Below are positions 25,151 through 41,153 of a stretch of DNA of 64,000 nucleotides, one piece after another. A program made the position numbers and the translations under genes. Within the stretch, counting starts at the first letter, position 1; each line of letters opens with the position of its first letter. Origin of the DNA: Okeania sp. SIO2C9 (GTDB lineage Bacteria; Cyanobacteriota; Cyanobacteriia; Cyanobacteriales; Microcoleaceae); the NCBI RefSeq assembly GCF_010672455.1, contig NZ_JAAHGO010000022.1, forward strand, positions 62,001 through 126,000, read 5' to 3'. Under the pieces are notes generated by a model. It had not been told where the DNA came from. It was given only the letters and a program-made list of their open reading frames with translations, and did not search any database.

Positions 25151-28100
25151 TTGCAAACAGAGAATGAAACGGAGAAAAAGAATATGTGTTCGCAGTTGAA
25201 TCAACAAACCACAGCAGTTGAACACCAGCAACAAGCAGAAACATATTTGGCCCAAGGAAAATTAGATTTAGCCCAGGCAGCTTGTCAAAAAGCCTTAGTC
25301 CAATTACCAGACTTTGCCCCTGCATACAAAACACTAGGAAATATTAGTCTGGCTATGGGTCAAAAAGAAGAAGCTATGAGTTGGTACACAAAAGCTCTTA
25401 CTGCTCAACCTGACTGGGCAGAAGTCTATGCCAATATGGGCAGTCTATATGCCATGCAAAAGCAGTGGCACTTAGCCATCGCCTCTTATCAAAAAGCTAT
25501 CACTCTCGAGCCAAACATTGCTGGATTTTACCGAAACTTGGCAAAAGTTTGGCAGGTGGTAGGTCAGCCACAGTTAGCTGCTGAGTGTTCTTATCAGGTA
25601 TTAACTTTAGAGCCAGAGTCGGTAACAGCATTAGAATGTTTAAGTCTGGGTAAAGCTCTTTTTGACCATCAGAAGTTAACTGAAGCGATCGTTTGTTATG
25701 GCCGAGCAATTGAGTTAAATCCTCATTTATTTAGAGCTTATCATTTATTAGGAGATGCTTTGGCAAGTCAGGGTAGTTTGGATGAAGCAATTAGTTATTA
25801 TCAAAAAGCTGTAAAGCTCCAACCAAATACATGGATAGCTTACCAAAAACTAGGGAAAACTTTACTAGAAAAAGGTGATTTTTCTGCAGCAATTATTGCT
25901 TTTGAGCAGGCAATAGAAATCAATCCTAATTCTCTATGGTCTTACCAAAAATTAGGTGTGACTTGGATGAAACTAAAGAATTGGGATGCAGTAATTAATG
26001 CTTACCGTCAGGCGATATAATTTAATTCTCAAAATGGTTTTTTTTACAACAATTTGGGATTAGCTTTATCTGAAAAAAAGCAATGGTCAGAAGCAGTTGA
26101 TGCCTACAAAAGTGCCATTGAATTGCAGCCAAATAATTCTGGATTTTATGATAATTTAGCTAAAGTTTTATCAAAACAAGGTAAGAAAGAAGAAGCGATC
26201 GCCTGCTACTCAAAGGTAATTGAATTGAATCCAACTCATGGTGATGCTTATTATTCATGGGGAAAAATCTTGCCAGAAATAGAGAGGTTTAGTGAAGCTT
26301 TAGATATTTACCAAAAAGGGCTAGAAAATTTACCTACAGAATCTCAATTTTTCGCCAAACTTGAGTCTCTATTGTCACAGCAAAAGCAAAGTCTAATAGA
26401 AGACTATCGTCGTTGTGGAAAAAACCACAAAAAAACTGGAAATTTAACACAAGCAATTGAGACTTATCAGAAAGTTACTGAACTTCAGCCTCAAAGTTCA
26501 GACTATTATGAACTAGGGATGTTGTGGATGGAAAAACAGGATTGGGAGGCGACACTTTTGTGCTATGAAAAAATTTTATATCTAGAGAAAAAGTCTGGCA
26601 AATATAGTCAAATATCCACAGATAAACTGTTAGGAGTGTATTTAGTAAAACAGGGAAAAATTCAACAGATTATTGATTGTTATCATCGAGTTTTTCAGAA
26701 AGATTTACAGAATTTATGGTGGTATTATTGGTTAAGTATTAGTTTGTCAGAATCAGGGTTAATTCCAGAAGCAGTTAGTTTATTTAAGGAATGGCCTAAG
26801 CCACAATATTCCTCATTACCAAAGCCAAAAATAGCTCGTAATTATTCAGATTCAATCTACGATCGAATTTGGAATTGGTTTAATCAAAAAAATACCAAAG
26901 AATTCGATTTAGAGCTAGAAAATATAAATTCTGATAATTTGGAAACAGAAGCAAATCAAATTCAAAATTATTTTGCTAAAAATGAATTCCTAATATTGGA
27001 TATAAACAAACTCACAGAATCAGAGCAAGAGCATCTTCAACTATTAGGAATATCTTTAGAGTATCTGCAAATTATTGCTCTAGAAAATAATCAGCTAGAA
27101 AATATTTATATCAATTATTTTAATCAAGAATTACCAGCTCATCCTCTCAAAAGAACACAACATTATCCCCATCGTAAACTAGCTACTCCCGATCGCCGTT
27201 TGAATAATGGAGTAGAGTTTAGCCAGACCATAGCAGAATTTCAATATATGTATGCTATAGATCCAATCGCTGGGAATCTAATTAGAACTAATGAATCTTT
27301 TTATCTTCAAGACCTCACAATTATTTATCGTTTCGTAGGTGTGGAAGTATTCTACATATTAACAGGTAGTTTTGGCGGCTGGAAATTATCTTTGTATATT
27401 CCTAAATTTGAGATAGTGCTAATATTATCAGACAAAGATCCTTATATTACTAAAAAAACTCAAAGTAATTATAATAGCTTGAAGGCTTATTTCGTTACTT
27501 ATTTTAGCGAAGTTCAAGAATATATTCATTCCCAGCAGCCAAGATTGTTAACATCAATTGTTGGCTTTCGACGAAATTTAGGACACTTTTTTTGGCAATA
27601 ACTTAATGGCATATATTACTTGTACAAAAATCTTTTGTTACACCGAATAGATTGTTTGGCAGTAGGAAATTATCAACACCTAGAAGTTACAAAATTGTTT
27701 CCCGAACTCAAAAATAAAAAACAGTTAATTCTGGGAGATTGCTCAGATATCAAAAAGTTTCAGTTATTGTTAAAAAATAACTGCTTATGTTTGAAGGTGG
27801 CAGAACATTTCATCACTCAAGAATATGTTTCTAGAATATATAATGTTGCTTGGTATAAATGCAGTGAAAATTTCAGAAAAGCATTACCAAATCAAGAAAA
27901 TAATCTAGAGTTTTTCCCTCTGTTATGGGTTAACCTTCGGACGCACAATAAAAGTTGGAAATCACAAGGACAAGGATATGCAAATATCATTAACAAATTA
28001 AGTGAAGATTTTCCCAATATCGGGATAGTTTTTGATGGCTGGATTGATTGTAATAAAGTAGTAGAAAGTATTGTTAAACTACTAAAACCGCAGGTCAAAA

Positions 28101-28444
28101 TATATAATACCCTGGGTTGTCCTTTACATGAAAGTATAGTTTGGGCGCACCAAATTGATGCTTATATCTGTGTAGTGGGTTCGGGATTAGTTATTACATC
28201 ATGGTTAAGTGATAAACCAGGCGTAGCTCATGGCGATCGTGGTCATCTTAATCAACAAAAATTTTGGTCGCGTGTGAAAGAAAATTCGATCGCTCCCTTA
28301 TTTTTGAAACGCAAAGAAATTAAACCATTACAGAATAGAGCTTATGGAAATTATCAAGTTGATTGGCAAATTATATATCAAAAAATATTTCAGATTATCA
28401 AAAAAGTTGAAAAGGAAAAACTAATGGCTAAAGACAAAAACTAA
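25151..28444 (+). pseudogene. TPR protein with glycosyltransferase-like C terminus, two in-frame TAA codons
   Basis: A single frame of 1098 codons starts at TTG 25151 or, more likely, ATG 25184. It is interrupted only by TAA at 26018-26020 and at 27599-27601, and ends at 28444. Residues 20-470 are about a dozen TPR units (for example EEAMSWYTKALTAQPDWAEVYANMG). A region with RIWNWFNQKNTKEFDLELEN and FYILTGSFGGWKLSLY follows, then the domain ESIVWAHQIDAYICVVGSGL that is also in the paralogue upstream. Conventional calling would give three separate genes (25151-26020, 26054-27601 and 27620-28444). Both TAA codons fall where GAA (Glu) is expected. TPRs probably bind partner proteins; the glycan role is inferred from neighbours. 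Confidence 0.75.
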
Positions 28445-28512
28445 AAATAAGTAGAAGATATTATAGTCCTTGCTAGCAAACTTTGATTGAAGAAGGAAGG
28501 AAGAAAAAGTGG

Positions 28513-28785
28513 ATGGGGACTCAAAACCCAAGGGGTCTTGATCAAGAGCATTATATTCATAATCTAATGCAAGATTTTGAACAAGAGATTCCCAGTTATC
28601 TCCACAATGAAAAAATAGCAAAATTATGATCTGAGGTTAAACTGATAACCGGAAAAAATGAAATATTAGATAACCTCAGAAAATGCTACGATACTCTCAT
28701 TAAAAATTAAATTTTTCCAGAAAAAGAAGGTGATTTACTAAACGCTTGGCTCAAAAATATTAATTTATTAATCAAAAATAAATAG
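28513..28785 (+). pseudogene. Decayed ORF of unknown function
   Basis: One frame of 91 codons starts at ATG 28513 (MGTQNPRGLDQEHYIHNLMQ) and carries TGA at 28627-28629 and TAA at 28708-28710. It otherwise reads as a plausible helical protein (SEVKLITGKNEILDNLRKCYDTLIKN, GDLLNAWLKNINLLIKN) to TAG 28783-28785. No family was recognised. It sits 41 bases before the large TPR-glycosyltransferase gene and may be the tail of a lost neighbour. Confidence 0.4.
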
Positions 28786-28826
28786 CCTCTAAATCAAACA
28801 GTTCTTAACATTAGCAGAAAAAATCA

Positions 28827-35252
<6,426 letters not shown>

Positions 35253-35369
35253 GAAACAGAAATCTAGAATTTCTGCTGATTAGTGAAACAGAAATAACAA
35301 CCTTAAAAAAACTCACTGATGTCTATCCATGCAAAAATATTCTTGCCCAAATAAATGCCAACTTTTAAG

Positions 35370-35498
35370 AATTAAGAATTTAGAATTAAGAATTTAGAAT
35401 TACCTCTCCTTTAAAACGGATAGGATTGACTCAAAGGAAATTTTTTCTTTTGACTCCCTTAAAGGGGGAGGCTTTATACCACAATTTTTTGGTAATTA
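35370..35498. repeat. AT-rich repeat insertion 1 in the heparinase gene
   Basis: It starts with an AAGAATTTAGAATT run and ends CCCTTAAAGGGGGAGGC..TTTTTTGGTAA. It resembles insertion 2 (GGATTGACT, central purine block, GGTAA end). The lyase frame stops before it and resumes after it. Confidence 0.6.
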
Positions 35499-35634
35499 TG
35501 CGAAAAAATTAGGCTCCAAAGCTATTTTACAAACACCTGAATCTGCCAGCTTATTTGTTATTTATAATGTTTTGATGGAATTATGTTTAGCCTATAAGTT
35601 GGCAGAAGATAAAGAAGCTGTTCCACAATTAATA

Positions 35635-35774
35635 ATTAATAATTAATAATTAATAATTAATAATTAATAATTAATAATTACATCTCCTTGAAAAGAAGAG
35701 GATTGACTTGGTAGGGAAAATTTTTTATTGTTTATCCTTTAAAGGAGAGGTTTTAAACCTTAATTATTCGGTAA
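35635..35774. repeat. AT-rich repeat insertion 2 in the heparinase gene
   Basis: A TAATTAATAATTAA tandem run is followed by CTCCTTGAAAAG, GGATTGACTTGG, CCTTTAAAGGAGAGG and the end TTATTCGGTAA. The lyase reads AVPQL before it and LAKNIVNK after it. Confidence 0.65.
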
Positions 35775-36150
35775 ATTAGCCAAAAATATAGTCAATAAAA
35801 TTAGCCAAAATTATTCTAGGTATCCTAACTTGTTTAGTGAGGAAATTCACAGAGCTTTTGTGTTAACTGCAATTATCTTGTTTAGAGATATAGCTCCCGA
35901 ATTATTTACTGTAGAAGAACATCTTTGTCTAGTAGAATTTATCGAGAAAAAAACCAGAGAAACTTGGCAAGAATCTCACAGTAAACTTTGGGGTAGAAAA
36001 GAAAAACAACTTAATGCTTGGAATCATCGAATAATCGCTTTTTCCGGTTTAGCGATCGCTACTATTAGTCTGCTTAATTATCTACCCGAAGCGCAAGAAT
36101 GGCTAAATGTAGCAATGAGTCGCGTGGAAGACTTTTTTATTGATGGTATA

Positions 36151-36310
36151 ACCGAATAATTAATAATTAATAATTAATAATTATTAATTAAATAATTCAG
36201 CTTATTCTGCCGACCCTTTCAAAGGGAAAAAAAGTGCTAGGATATTTCCTTATATTCAATTCCGTAACGGTTTTAACCAGAGGTAATTATCCATTATCCA
36301 TTATCCATTA
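36151..36310. repeat. R-family repeat insertion 3 in the heparinase gene
   Basis: This is the third copy of the repeat at 20373-20507 and 23541-23689: ACCGAATAATTAAT, CCCTTTCAAAGGG, CAATTCCGTAACGGTT and ATTATCCATTATCC. It separates FFIDGIT from DQGMTREG in the lyase. Confidence 0.75.
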
Positions 36311-36819
36311 ATGAACGACCAAGGAATGACTAGGGAAGGTCTTTGGTATTGTGGATTTTTTTCTAAAATATTAAGAATTTTACTTCGCATTTGTCGCCAG
36401 AAAAATATTAAAGTTAATGGAGAATTTTTAGATGATAAATATAGTGATAAATTAGACCGTTTAGCTGAATGGTATTTGTATGAATCATTACCCCGTGGAA
36501 AGTGTCTAAATAACTGGAATGATTCATAGTGAAGTTCTCTCCCGTTAAATCGGAGATTATAACGGGAGCTTCTAAAACAAAGATAATTGAACCCAAGTTT
36601 CAGAAGTTTCTTGTCTCACAGGCTGACTAATGCCTAAGCCTCCACAAGCAGACAAGATGATACCCACCTCGTTTAACGCTTTATTTAATATGCTAATTGC
36701 TGCATTCTCATCTCTATCTAAAACTGTTTTACATTTAGGACAAGAATGAGTTCTAACTGACAAAGCTAATGGTACTTTTTGACCACAATTACTACAATTT
36801 TGTGATGTATTATGAGGGT

Positions 36820-36847
36820 GTAGGGGCGAATGGCCATTCGCCGCTAC
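36820..36847. repeat. GGGGCGAATGGCCATTCGCC palindrome inside the tnpB remnant
   Basis: It is at the same position relative to the zinc-ribbon codons as the palindrome at 15655-15682, with small differences at both ends. Confidence 0.75.
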
Positions 36848-36962
36848 TTACATGAACACCTTAAATAATTAATAATTAATAATTAATAATTAATAATTAA
36901 AGAATCATATCAAATCCGGTAGCATCGGTGTTATCTAATCTTTAAAGATAAGAGTCTATATT

Positions 36963-36990
36963 GTAGGGGCGAATTGCCATTTACCCTTAC
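36963..36990. repeat. Diverged copy of the GGGGCGAAT palindrome
   Basis: GTAGGGGCGAATTGCC followed by ATTTACCCTTAC is a degenerate member of the palindrome family, within the AT-rich filler of the tnpB remnant. TAATTAA (36860-36900) and TCATTATTCAT (37043-37070) tandem runs flank it. Confidence 0.6.
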
Positions 36991-38259
36991 CGATTGTATG
37001 ACGATCAACAGAATTATACTACTCCGAAGCAAACGTATTTGATATCATTCATTATTCATTATTCATTATTCATTGTTAATTATTTACCTACATCATAAAT
37101 TGATTTTGAGAATTTTGTGTTTCTAGCTAAACCTTTAATATTCAGGTCTTCTACAGCAATTAAATCATACTCTTTAACTAACTTATGAGCAGTTTTATAA
37201 TTAAAATATTCTCTTTGTCTAGCAATATGTTGATGCAATCTAGCTATTTTATTCTGTGCTTTTTGCCAGTTATGAGACCCAATTTATTTTCTAGCTGCTT
37301 TACTTTGCTTTCTAGCTAAATTAGATTGTGCTTTTCTATAGAAATTCGGATCAGAAGCAACAATTGTTAGTTTTAATTGTGGTAAATATATTGAAGGTAT
37401 TCACGACCAATCAGATAACAATTCTTTTACATTAATATTTGAAGGTCAACCTCTAATTATTGACTCTGGTGCTGCTAATGATATAAGGGAAAATTCTCCA
37501 TCATCCTCCCTCGGTCATAACTTAGTTTTAATTGATGGTAAAGGTCAAAGATTTTCAGGAAGAGGAAATGGTGTATCAGGGAAAATAATAAAATATGATT
37601 ATTCTGAAGTGTTTGATTATATTCTAGGAGATGCAACTGAATCATATAATTTACAGAATTATAATCCTGCTAATTTTGCCATTAGACATTTATGTTTTGT
37701 GAGAAAACCTTTTCCTTATGTAGTGACATTTGATGATATTGATCCATCTTATTTTTCAGATAAAAAAAATCATTTATATGAGTATTTATTGCATATCCCT
37801 AACAGCTTCAGTGTAGAAAAAGTTAATCACAATCAATTTAGACTAAAGCTGGTAGAAACAGGAAATACTTGCTCATTTATTTTGCAATTTTTTAACCAAG
37901 AAAAACTAGAGCTTAAAATCGAACAATTTCAATCAAAACATCACCATGACTTTGCAAATCATAATTTATTGCGATTTAGCATCAGAGCCATAAATCCTAA
38001 TTTTTTAGCTGTGTTTACATCAGAAAAAAAATTAGAAAATCTGAGTCTGAAAAGTAATGTAAATATTGATAATAGTAGAATTGTACTGGATATTTTATCG
38101 CCAGAATGGTCAGATAATCTAGAATGAAAATTATATAGAAGAAAGGAAACTACTTTAAAAGATAAATGGTTTAAATTTCAACGAACTGGATCGCCTCCCA
38201 AGTCAAGTAAATAAACCTAATAATTGCAATAATAAAAATTTATTTATAATGCCAAAACC

Positions 38260-38586
38260 ATGACAGCTATAACCATCAACTTTAACAATATCCTCAAACG
38301 TACCGACGACCAATTCTATCAACTATCCCGAGATAATCCCGAAATTAAATTTGAACGTAACATCAGAGGAAAATAACAATAATGCCACCTAATGGAGGAG
38401 AAACAGGAAAATATTATAATGCTTCTGTTATTGCTGATTTTGTAATATGGAATCGTCAAACAAAACTAGGAATAGTTATTCGACTCCTCAACCTGTTTCA
38501 AACTTCCCAATGGTTCAAACCGTTCTCCCGATGTATCATGGATTAAAGTAGAAAGGATGATATATTTATTACTGGATAAAAATTAG
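38260..38586 (+). pseudogene. Uma2-family (PD-(D/E)XK) nuclease, decayed
   Basis: ATG 38260 gives MTAITINFNNILKRTDDQFY, QLSRDNPEIKFERN, then stops. Other frames continue MPPNGGETGKYYNASVIADF, VIWNRQTKLGIVI, STCFKLPNGSNRSPDVSWI and KVERMIYLLLDKN. The order matches the cyanobacterial Uma2 family (DUF820), with the SPD..WI catalytic strand near the end. At least three frame changes occur in about 330 bases, so it is dead. Confidence 0.75.
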
Positions 38587-38601
38587 TTGGATATTTTAAC
38601 C

Positions 38602-39279
38602 ATGAACGAGCGCAATAATGACAATGATTTATTAAAGTATTTTGAAAATAATCCCGGTCGATTAATTCACAAGTGGATGCATTACTTTGAAATCTATGAG
38701 CGCCATTTATCTCGATTCAGAAACCAGGAGATTCATGTAGTAGAAATAGGAGTGAATTATGGTGGATCTCTACAAATGTGGAAGAAATATTTTGGTGATA
38801 ATGCCTACATATATGGAGTAGATATAAAGAAGCAGTGCAAACAATTAGAAGAAGAAAGAATCAAAATAATTATTGGCAACCAAGAAAATCGAAACTTCCT
38901 CAAACAGATGAAGAATCTATGTCCTAGAATTGATATTTTAATAGATGATGGAGGCCATCGGATGTTGCAGCAGATTAATACCTTTGAGGAATTATTTCCT
39001 CATATATCTGAAAACGGAGTTTACATTTGTGAAGACTTACATACTAGCTACTGGGCTAACTTTGGCGGAGGTTATAGAAATCCCAATAGTTTTATTGAGT
39101 ACAGCAAAACTCTAATCGACAAATTAAATGCTTGGCACAGTAAAGATACAGAAAGTTTTCAGGTGACAGATTTCACTCGCTCTGCTTATTCAATGCATTA
39201 TTACGATAGTGTTTTGGTAATAGAAAAACGTAAAATGGAGAATCCTGTTGTCAGAAAGACAGGTAATAAATTATTTTAA
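38602..39279 (+). CDS. Class I SAM-dependent methyltransferase
   Basis: About 225 residues from ATG 38602 (MNERNNDNDLLKYF); the TTG at 38587 would begin inside the preceding Uma2 remnant. The SAM-binding strand is HVVEIGVNYGGSLQMWKKYF (about 45-65), followed by YIYGVDIKKQ and IDILIDDGGHRM, the IDDGGH being typical of CmcI/TylF-like and Methyltransf_24 enzymes. YICEDLHTSYW follows. Members methylate sugars or small molecules. No signal peptide. It begins a plus-strand run with the genes at 39375 and 40122, consistent with glycan methylation. Confidence 0.8.
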   Translation: MNERNNDNDLLKYFENNPGRLIHKWMHYFEIYERHLSRFRNQEIHVVEIGVNYGGSLQMWKKYFGDNAYIYGVDIKKQCKQLEEERIKIIIGNQENRNFLKQMKNLCPRIDILIDDGGHRMLQQINTFEELFPHISENGVYICEDLHTSYWANFGGGYRNPNSFIEYSKTLIDKLNAWHSKDTESFQVTDFTRSAYSMHYYDSVLVIEKRKMENPVVRKTGNKLF

Positions 39280-39374
39280 AATTACTGTATAAATAATCTC
39301 TAAACTAGGGTTTTTAATATTTAAAATACAAAATCATAGAAGAATAAGAAGTTAAAATTATTAGGGAAAGTAGG

Positions 39375-40049
39375 ATGTTATCAAGTAATAAAAATTCTCC
39401 ACAACGTTTAGCTCCAAATCATCCTAACGGGATTAAAAAAGTACAAGTGGGTTGTGGCCCCCATAATATTATGGCTGATTGGTGGAATGTGGATATTCGA
39501 GCTTTTCCTGGTATTGACCAAGCGATGGATGTAACTAAACCTTGGCCTTTTAATGGTTTAGAATATGTATATGGGGAACATTTTCTCGAACATTTAAGTC
39601 TAGAAGGAGCGATCGCTTTTCTCAATAATGTTTGGAAAAGTCTTAAACCTGGTGGGGTAGTTCGACTTTCTACTCCCTCTCTAGAGTGGGTAGTTTCTAC
39701 TCACTTTAATCTGTCGGAAACTAACCCACAAAAGCGAATTGATTCTACATTTTCTATGAATCGCGCCTTTCATGGATGGGGTCATCAATTTCTTTATTCC
39801 AAAGATTTTTTGCAATCTCTACTCGAGAATTTGGCATGGGAAAAAGTAGTATTTTGTGAATATGGAAAAAGTCAGCATTCAAATTTGATAGGTATCGAAC
39901 GTCATGGTAATTATCGGATTGATAATGGATATCCGAATGTTTGGATTGTTGAAGCTAAACGCGGTGAAAGTCGTTCTGAATCTAGTGTTTTATCTTATCA
40001 AAAATTACTGGATAAATCGTATGTCAGTTATGTTAGGTCTGGTCATTAA
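39375..40049 (+). CDS. SAM-dependent methyltransferase, type 11-like
   Basis: This 224-residue protein starts at ATG 39375. The SAM motif is VQVGCGPHNIMADWWNVDI (about 25-43), then AMDVTKPWPF, YGEHFLEHLS and VWKSLKPGGVVRLSTPSLE, the pattern of the predicted SAM methyltransferases found in polysaccharide clusters. NRAFHGWGHQFLYSKDFL follows. No membrane or export signal. It lies 96 bases after the previous methyltransferase and 73 before a glycosyltransferase, so a small operon is plausible. The acceptor is unknown; a sugar is inferred from context. Confidence 0.82.
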   Translation: MLSSNKNSPQRLAPNHPNGIKKVQVGCGPHNIMADWWNVDIRAFPGIDQAMDVTKPWPFNGLEYVYGEHFLEHLSLEGAIAFLNNVWKSLKPGGVVRLSTPSLEWVVSTHFNLSETNPQKRIDSTFSMNRAFHGWGHQFLYSKDFLQSLLENLAWEKVVFCEYGKSQHSNLIGIERHGNYRIDNGYPNVWIVEAKRGESRSESSVLSYQKLLDKSYVSYVRSGH

Positions 40050-40121
40050 TTAATGTTTGCCTGGATGTTCTAGAGATTAATTACTCTTATTTGTTGTTAT
40101 TAATATTTAGCAAAATTAGAT

Positions 40122-41105
40122 ATGTCAAACGAAATATTACCACCCCATCTCGAAAAAATTAGATTAGAATTGGAAGGTTATTCTCAATCTCTACACTATC
40201 ATCGAAAGTCTTTACAACAAATAGAGGCAAAGTTAAAACACTTATCATGTTTTCCAGTTAAGCAAACTCAACTAGAAATACCTAGAAATAAGAAATTAGT
40301 TCATTGTGTACTACTAAGTTTTTATTTTCATGAAATATTAGAACGGTGTTTAGAGGGGTTGTTGCCAGAAAAAGAAAGAATAGACGTAAGTGTGATAGAA
40401 AATAATAGTGTGAATTCTGATGCGATTAGAAAAGTTGTAGATTCATATAGGGATAAAGGTTTAGTTAAAAATCATTTTATTTTTGAAGAAAATATAGGTA
40501 CTAATGCTTTTGAAATTGCTTTTGATAGTAATTTACTAGACCTAGATTATGAGTATATAACTGTTACTGATGGGGATTTAATTCCAGATTCGGGTTGGTT
40601 GGATGAGCAAATTACTATTCTAGAAAAATTTCCAGAGGTATTTTCTGTGAGTACACCACTGCACTACAATAATGCACCTCCTAACCTCAAGAAACAAGCT
40701 ATGAAAGTTCCTATAGAATCTGAAAATAATTTCTATAAAGAACGCATTGCAGGGTGGGTTTTTAAGACATTCAGAACCTCAGATTGGAAAAAATTTATAG
40801 CTTTTAGGAAAAAACATAAAATCTTTTTTCATGACAGTTCATCATATATATATGCCAAAGAAAAAAAAAATATGAAGTCAGTACTAACTATCAAGGCAAA
40901 ATCATATCATTTAACTTGGGACTATTCTAATTCTGAATATCTGCAGTTAAAAAATTCTCTAGGAAAACAAAGTAATAAAGTATGGTATCACAATCAATAC
41001 TCAGGATTTTTCTTTGTTCAAGAAAGTAGTGAAGATTTGTACTTTCCAGCTCCTCTAGAAGTAGTACATCAAAGATTATCTACTAAGTTAATTAACACTC
41101 CTTAG
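40122..41105 (+). CDS. GT2-like glycosyltransferase
   Basis: This 327-residue protein starts at ATG 40122. Residues 1-50 are a short helical N-terminal region. The catalytic GT-A region begins VHCVLLSFYFHEILERCLEG (about 66). It has SVIENNSVNSDAIRK and a D-x-D in YITVTDGDLIPDSGWLDEQ, expected to bind the metal and nucleotide sugar. A C-terminal region with SYHLTWDYSNSEYLQLK follows. It ends the small plus-strand run with two methyltransferases and is convergent with the sulfotransferase at 41154. Exact sugar specificity cannot be read. Confidence 0.75.
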   Translation: MSNEILPPHLEKIRLELEGYSQSLHYHRKSLQQIEAKLKHLSCFPVKQTQLEIPRNKKLVHCVLLSFYFHEILERCLEGLLPEKERIDVSVIENNSVNSDAIRKVVDSYRDKGLVKNHFIFEENIGTNAFEIAFDSNLLDLDYEYITVTDGDLIPDSGWLDEQITILEKFPEVFSVSTPLHYNNAPPNLKKQAMKVPIESENNFYKERIAGWVFKTFRTSDWKKFIAFRKKHKIFFHDSSSYIYAKEKKNMKSVLTIKAKSYHLTWDYSNSEYLQLKNSLGKQSNKVWYHNQYSGFFFVQESSEDLYFPAPLEVVHQRLSTKLINTP

Positions 41106-41153
41106 TTACAAGTAAAAATATTAAACTACTTTTTAAATTATCAAAGTTAATAC

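Larger units (their letters stand above)
36528..37353 (-). pseudogene. tnpB: tnpB remnant (IS605 family B) inserted in the heparinase gene
   Basis: This is a minus-strand relative of the tnpB at 14651-15930. Segment 37085-37350 reads FYRKAQSNLARKQ to SKSIYDVG with one TAA (RK*IGSHNW). Segment 36572-36830 holds the zinc ribbon and DRDENAA. A right-end hairpin CTCCCGTTA../TAACGGGAG lies at about 36541-36571. The N-terminal half is absent, and 36850-37080 is filled with AT-rich and palindromic repeats. It carries the same palindrome before the zinc ribbon as the other copy. Confidence 0.8.
35280..38127 (+). pseudogene. Heparinase II/III-like polysaccharide lyase, split by four insertions
   Basis: Pieces in order: 35280-35369 (ETEITTLKKLTDVYPCKNIL), 35499-35634 (KKLGSKAILQTPESASLF), 35775-36152 (to RVEDFFIDGIT), 36311-36527 (DQGMTREGLWYCGFF to LNNWNDS), and 37354-38127 (EATIVSFNCGKYIEGIHDQ, NNSFTLIFEGQPLIIDSG, LGHNLVLIDGKGQ). 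Joined, they read as a heparinase II/III family protein of about 530 residues, though part near the last junction is missing. Such enzymes cleave uronate-containing polysaccharides outside the cell. The insertions are three AT-rich repeats and one tnpB remnant. The start is not found. It lies directly after the giant TPR-glycosyltransferase gene. Confidence 0.75.

Noticed and set aside
24387-28444. TAA reassigned to an amino acid in this organism
   Set aside because: TAA ends several intact genes here, and other broken genes in the window carry TGA or TAG as well. Nonsense mutation, local readthrough or sequence error are simpler.
36860-37080. Replication origin or AT-rich partition site (TAATTAA runs)
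   Set aside because: The same runs occur in every R-family repeat, and no DnaA-box cluster or iteron pattern was seen.
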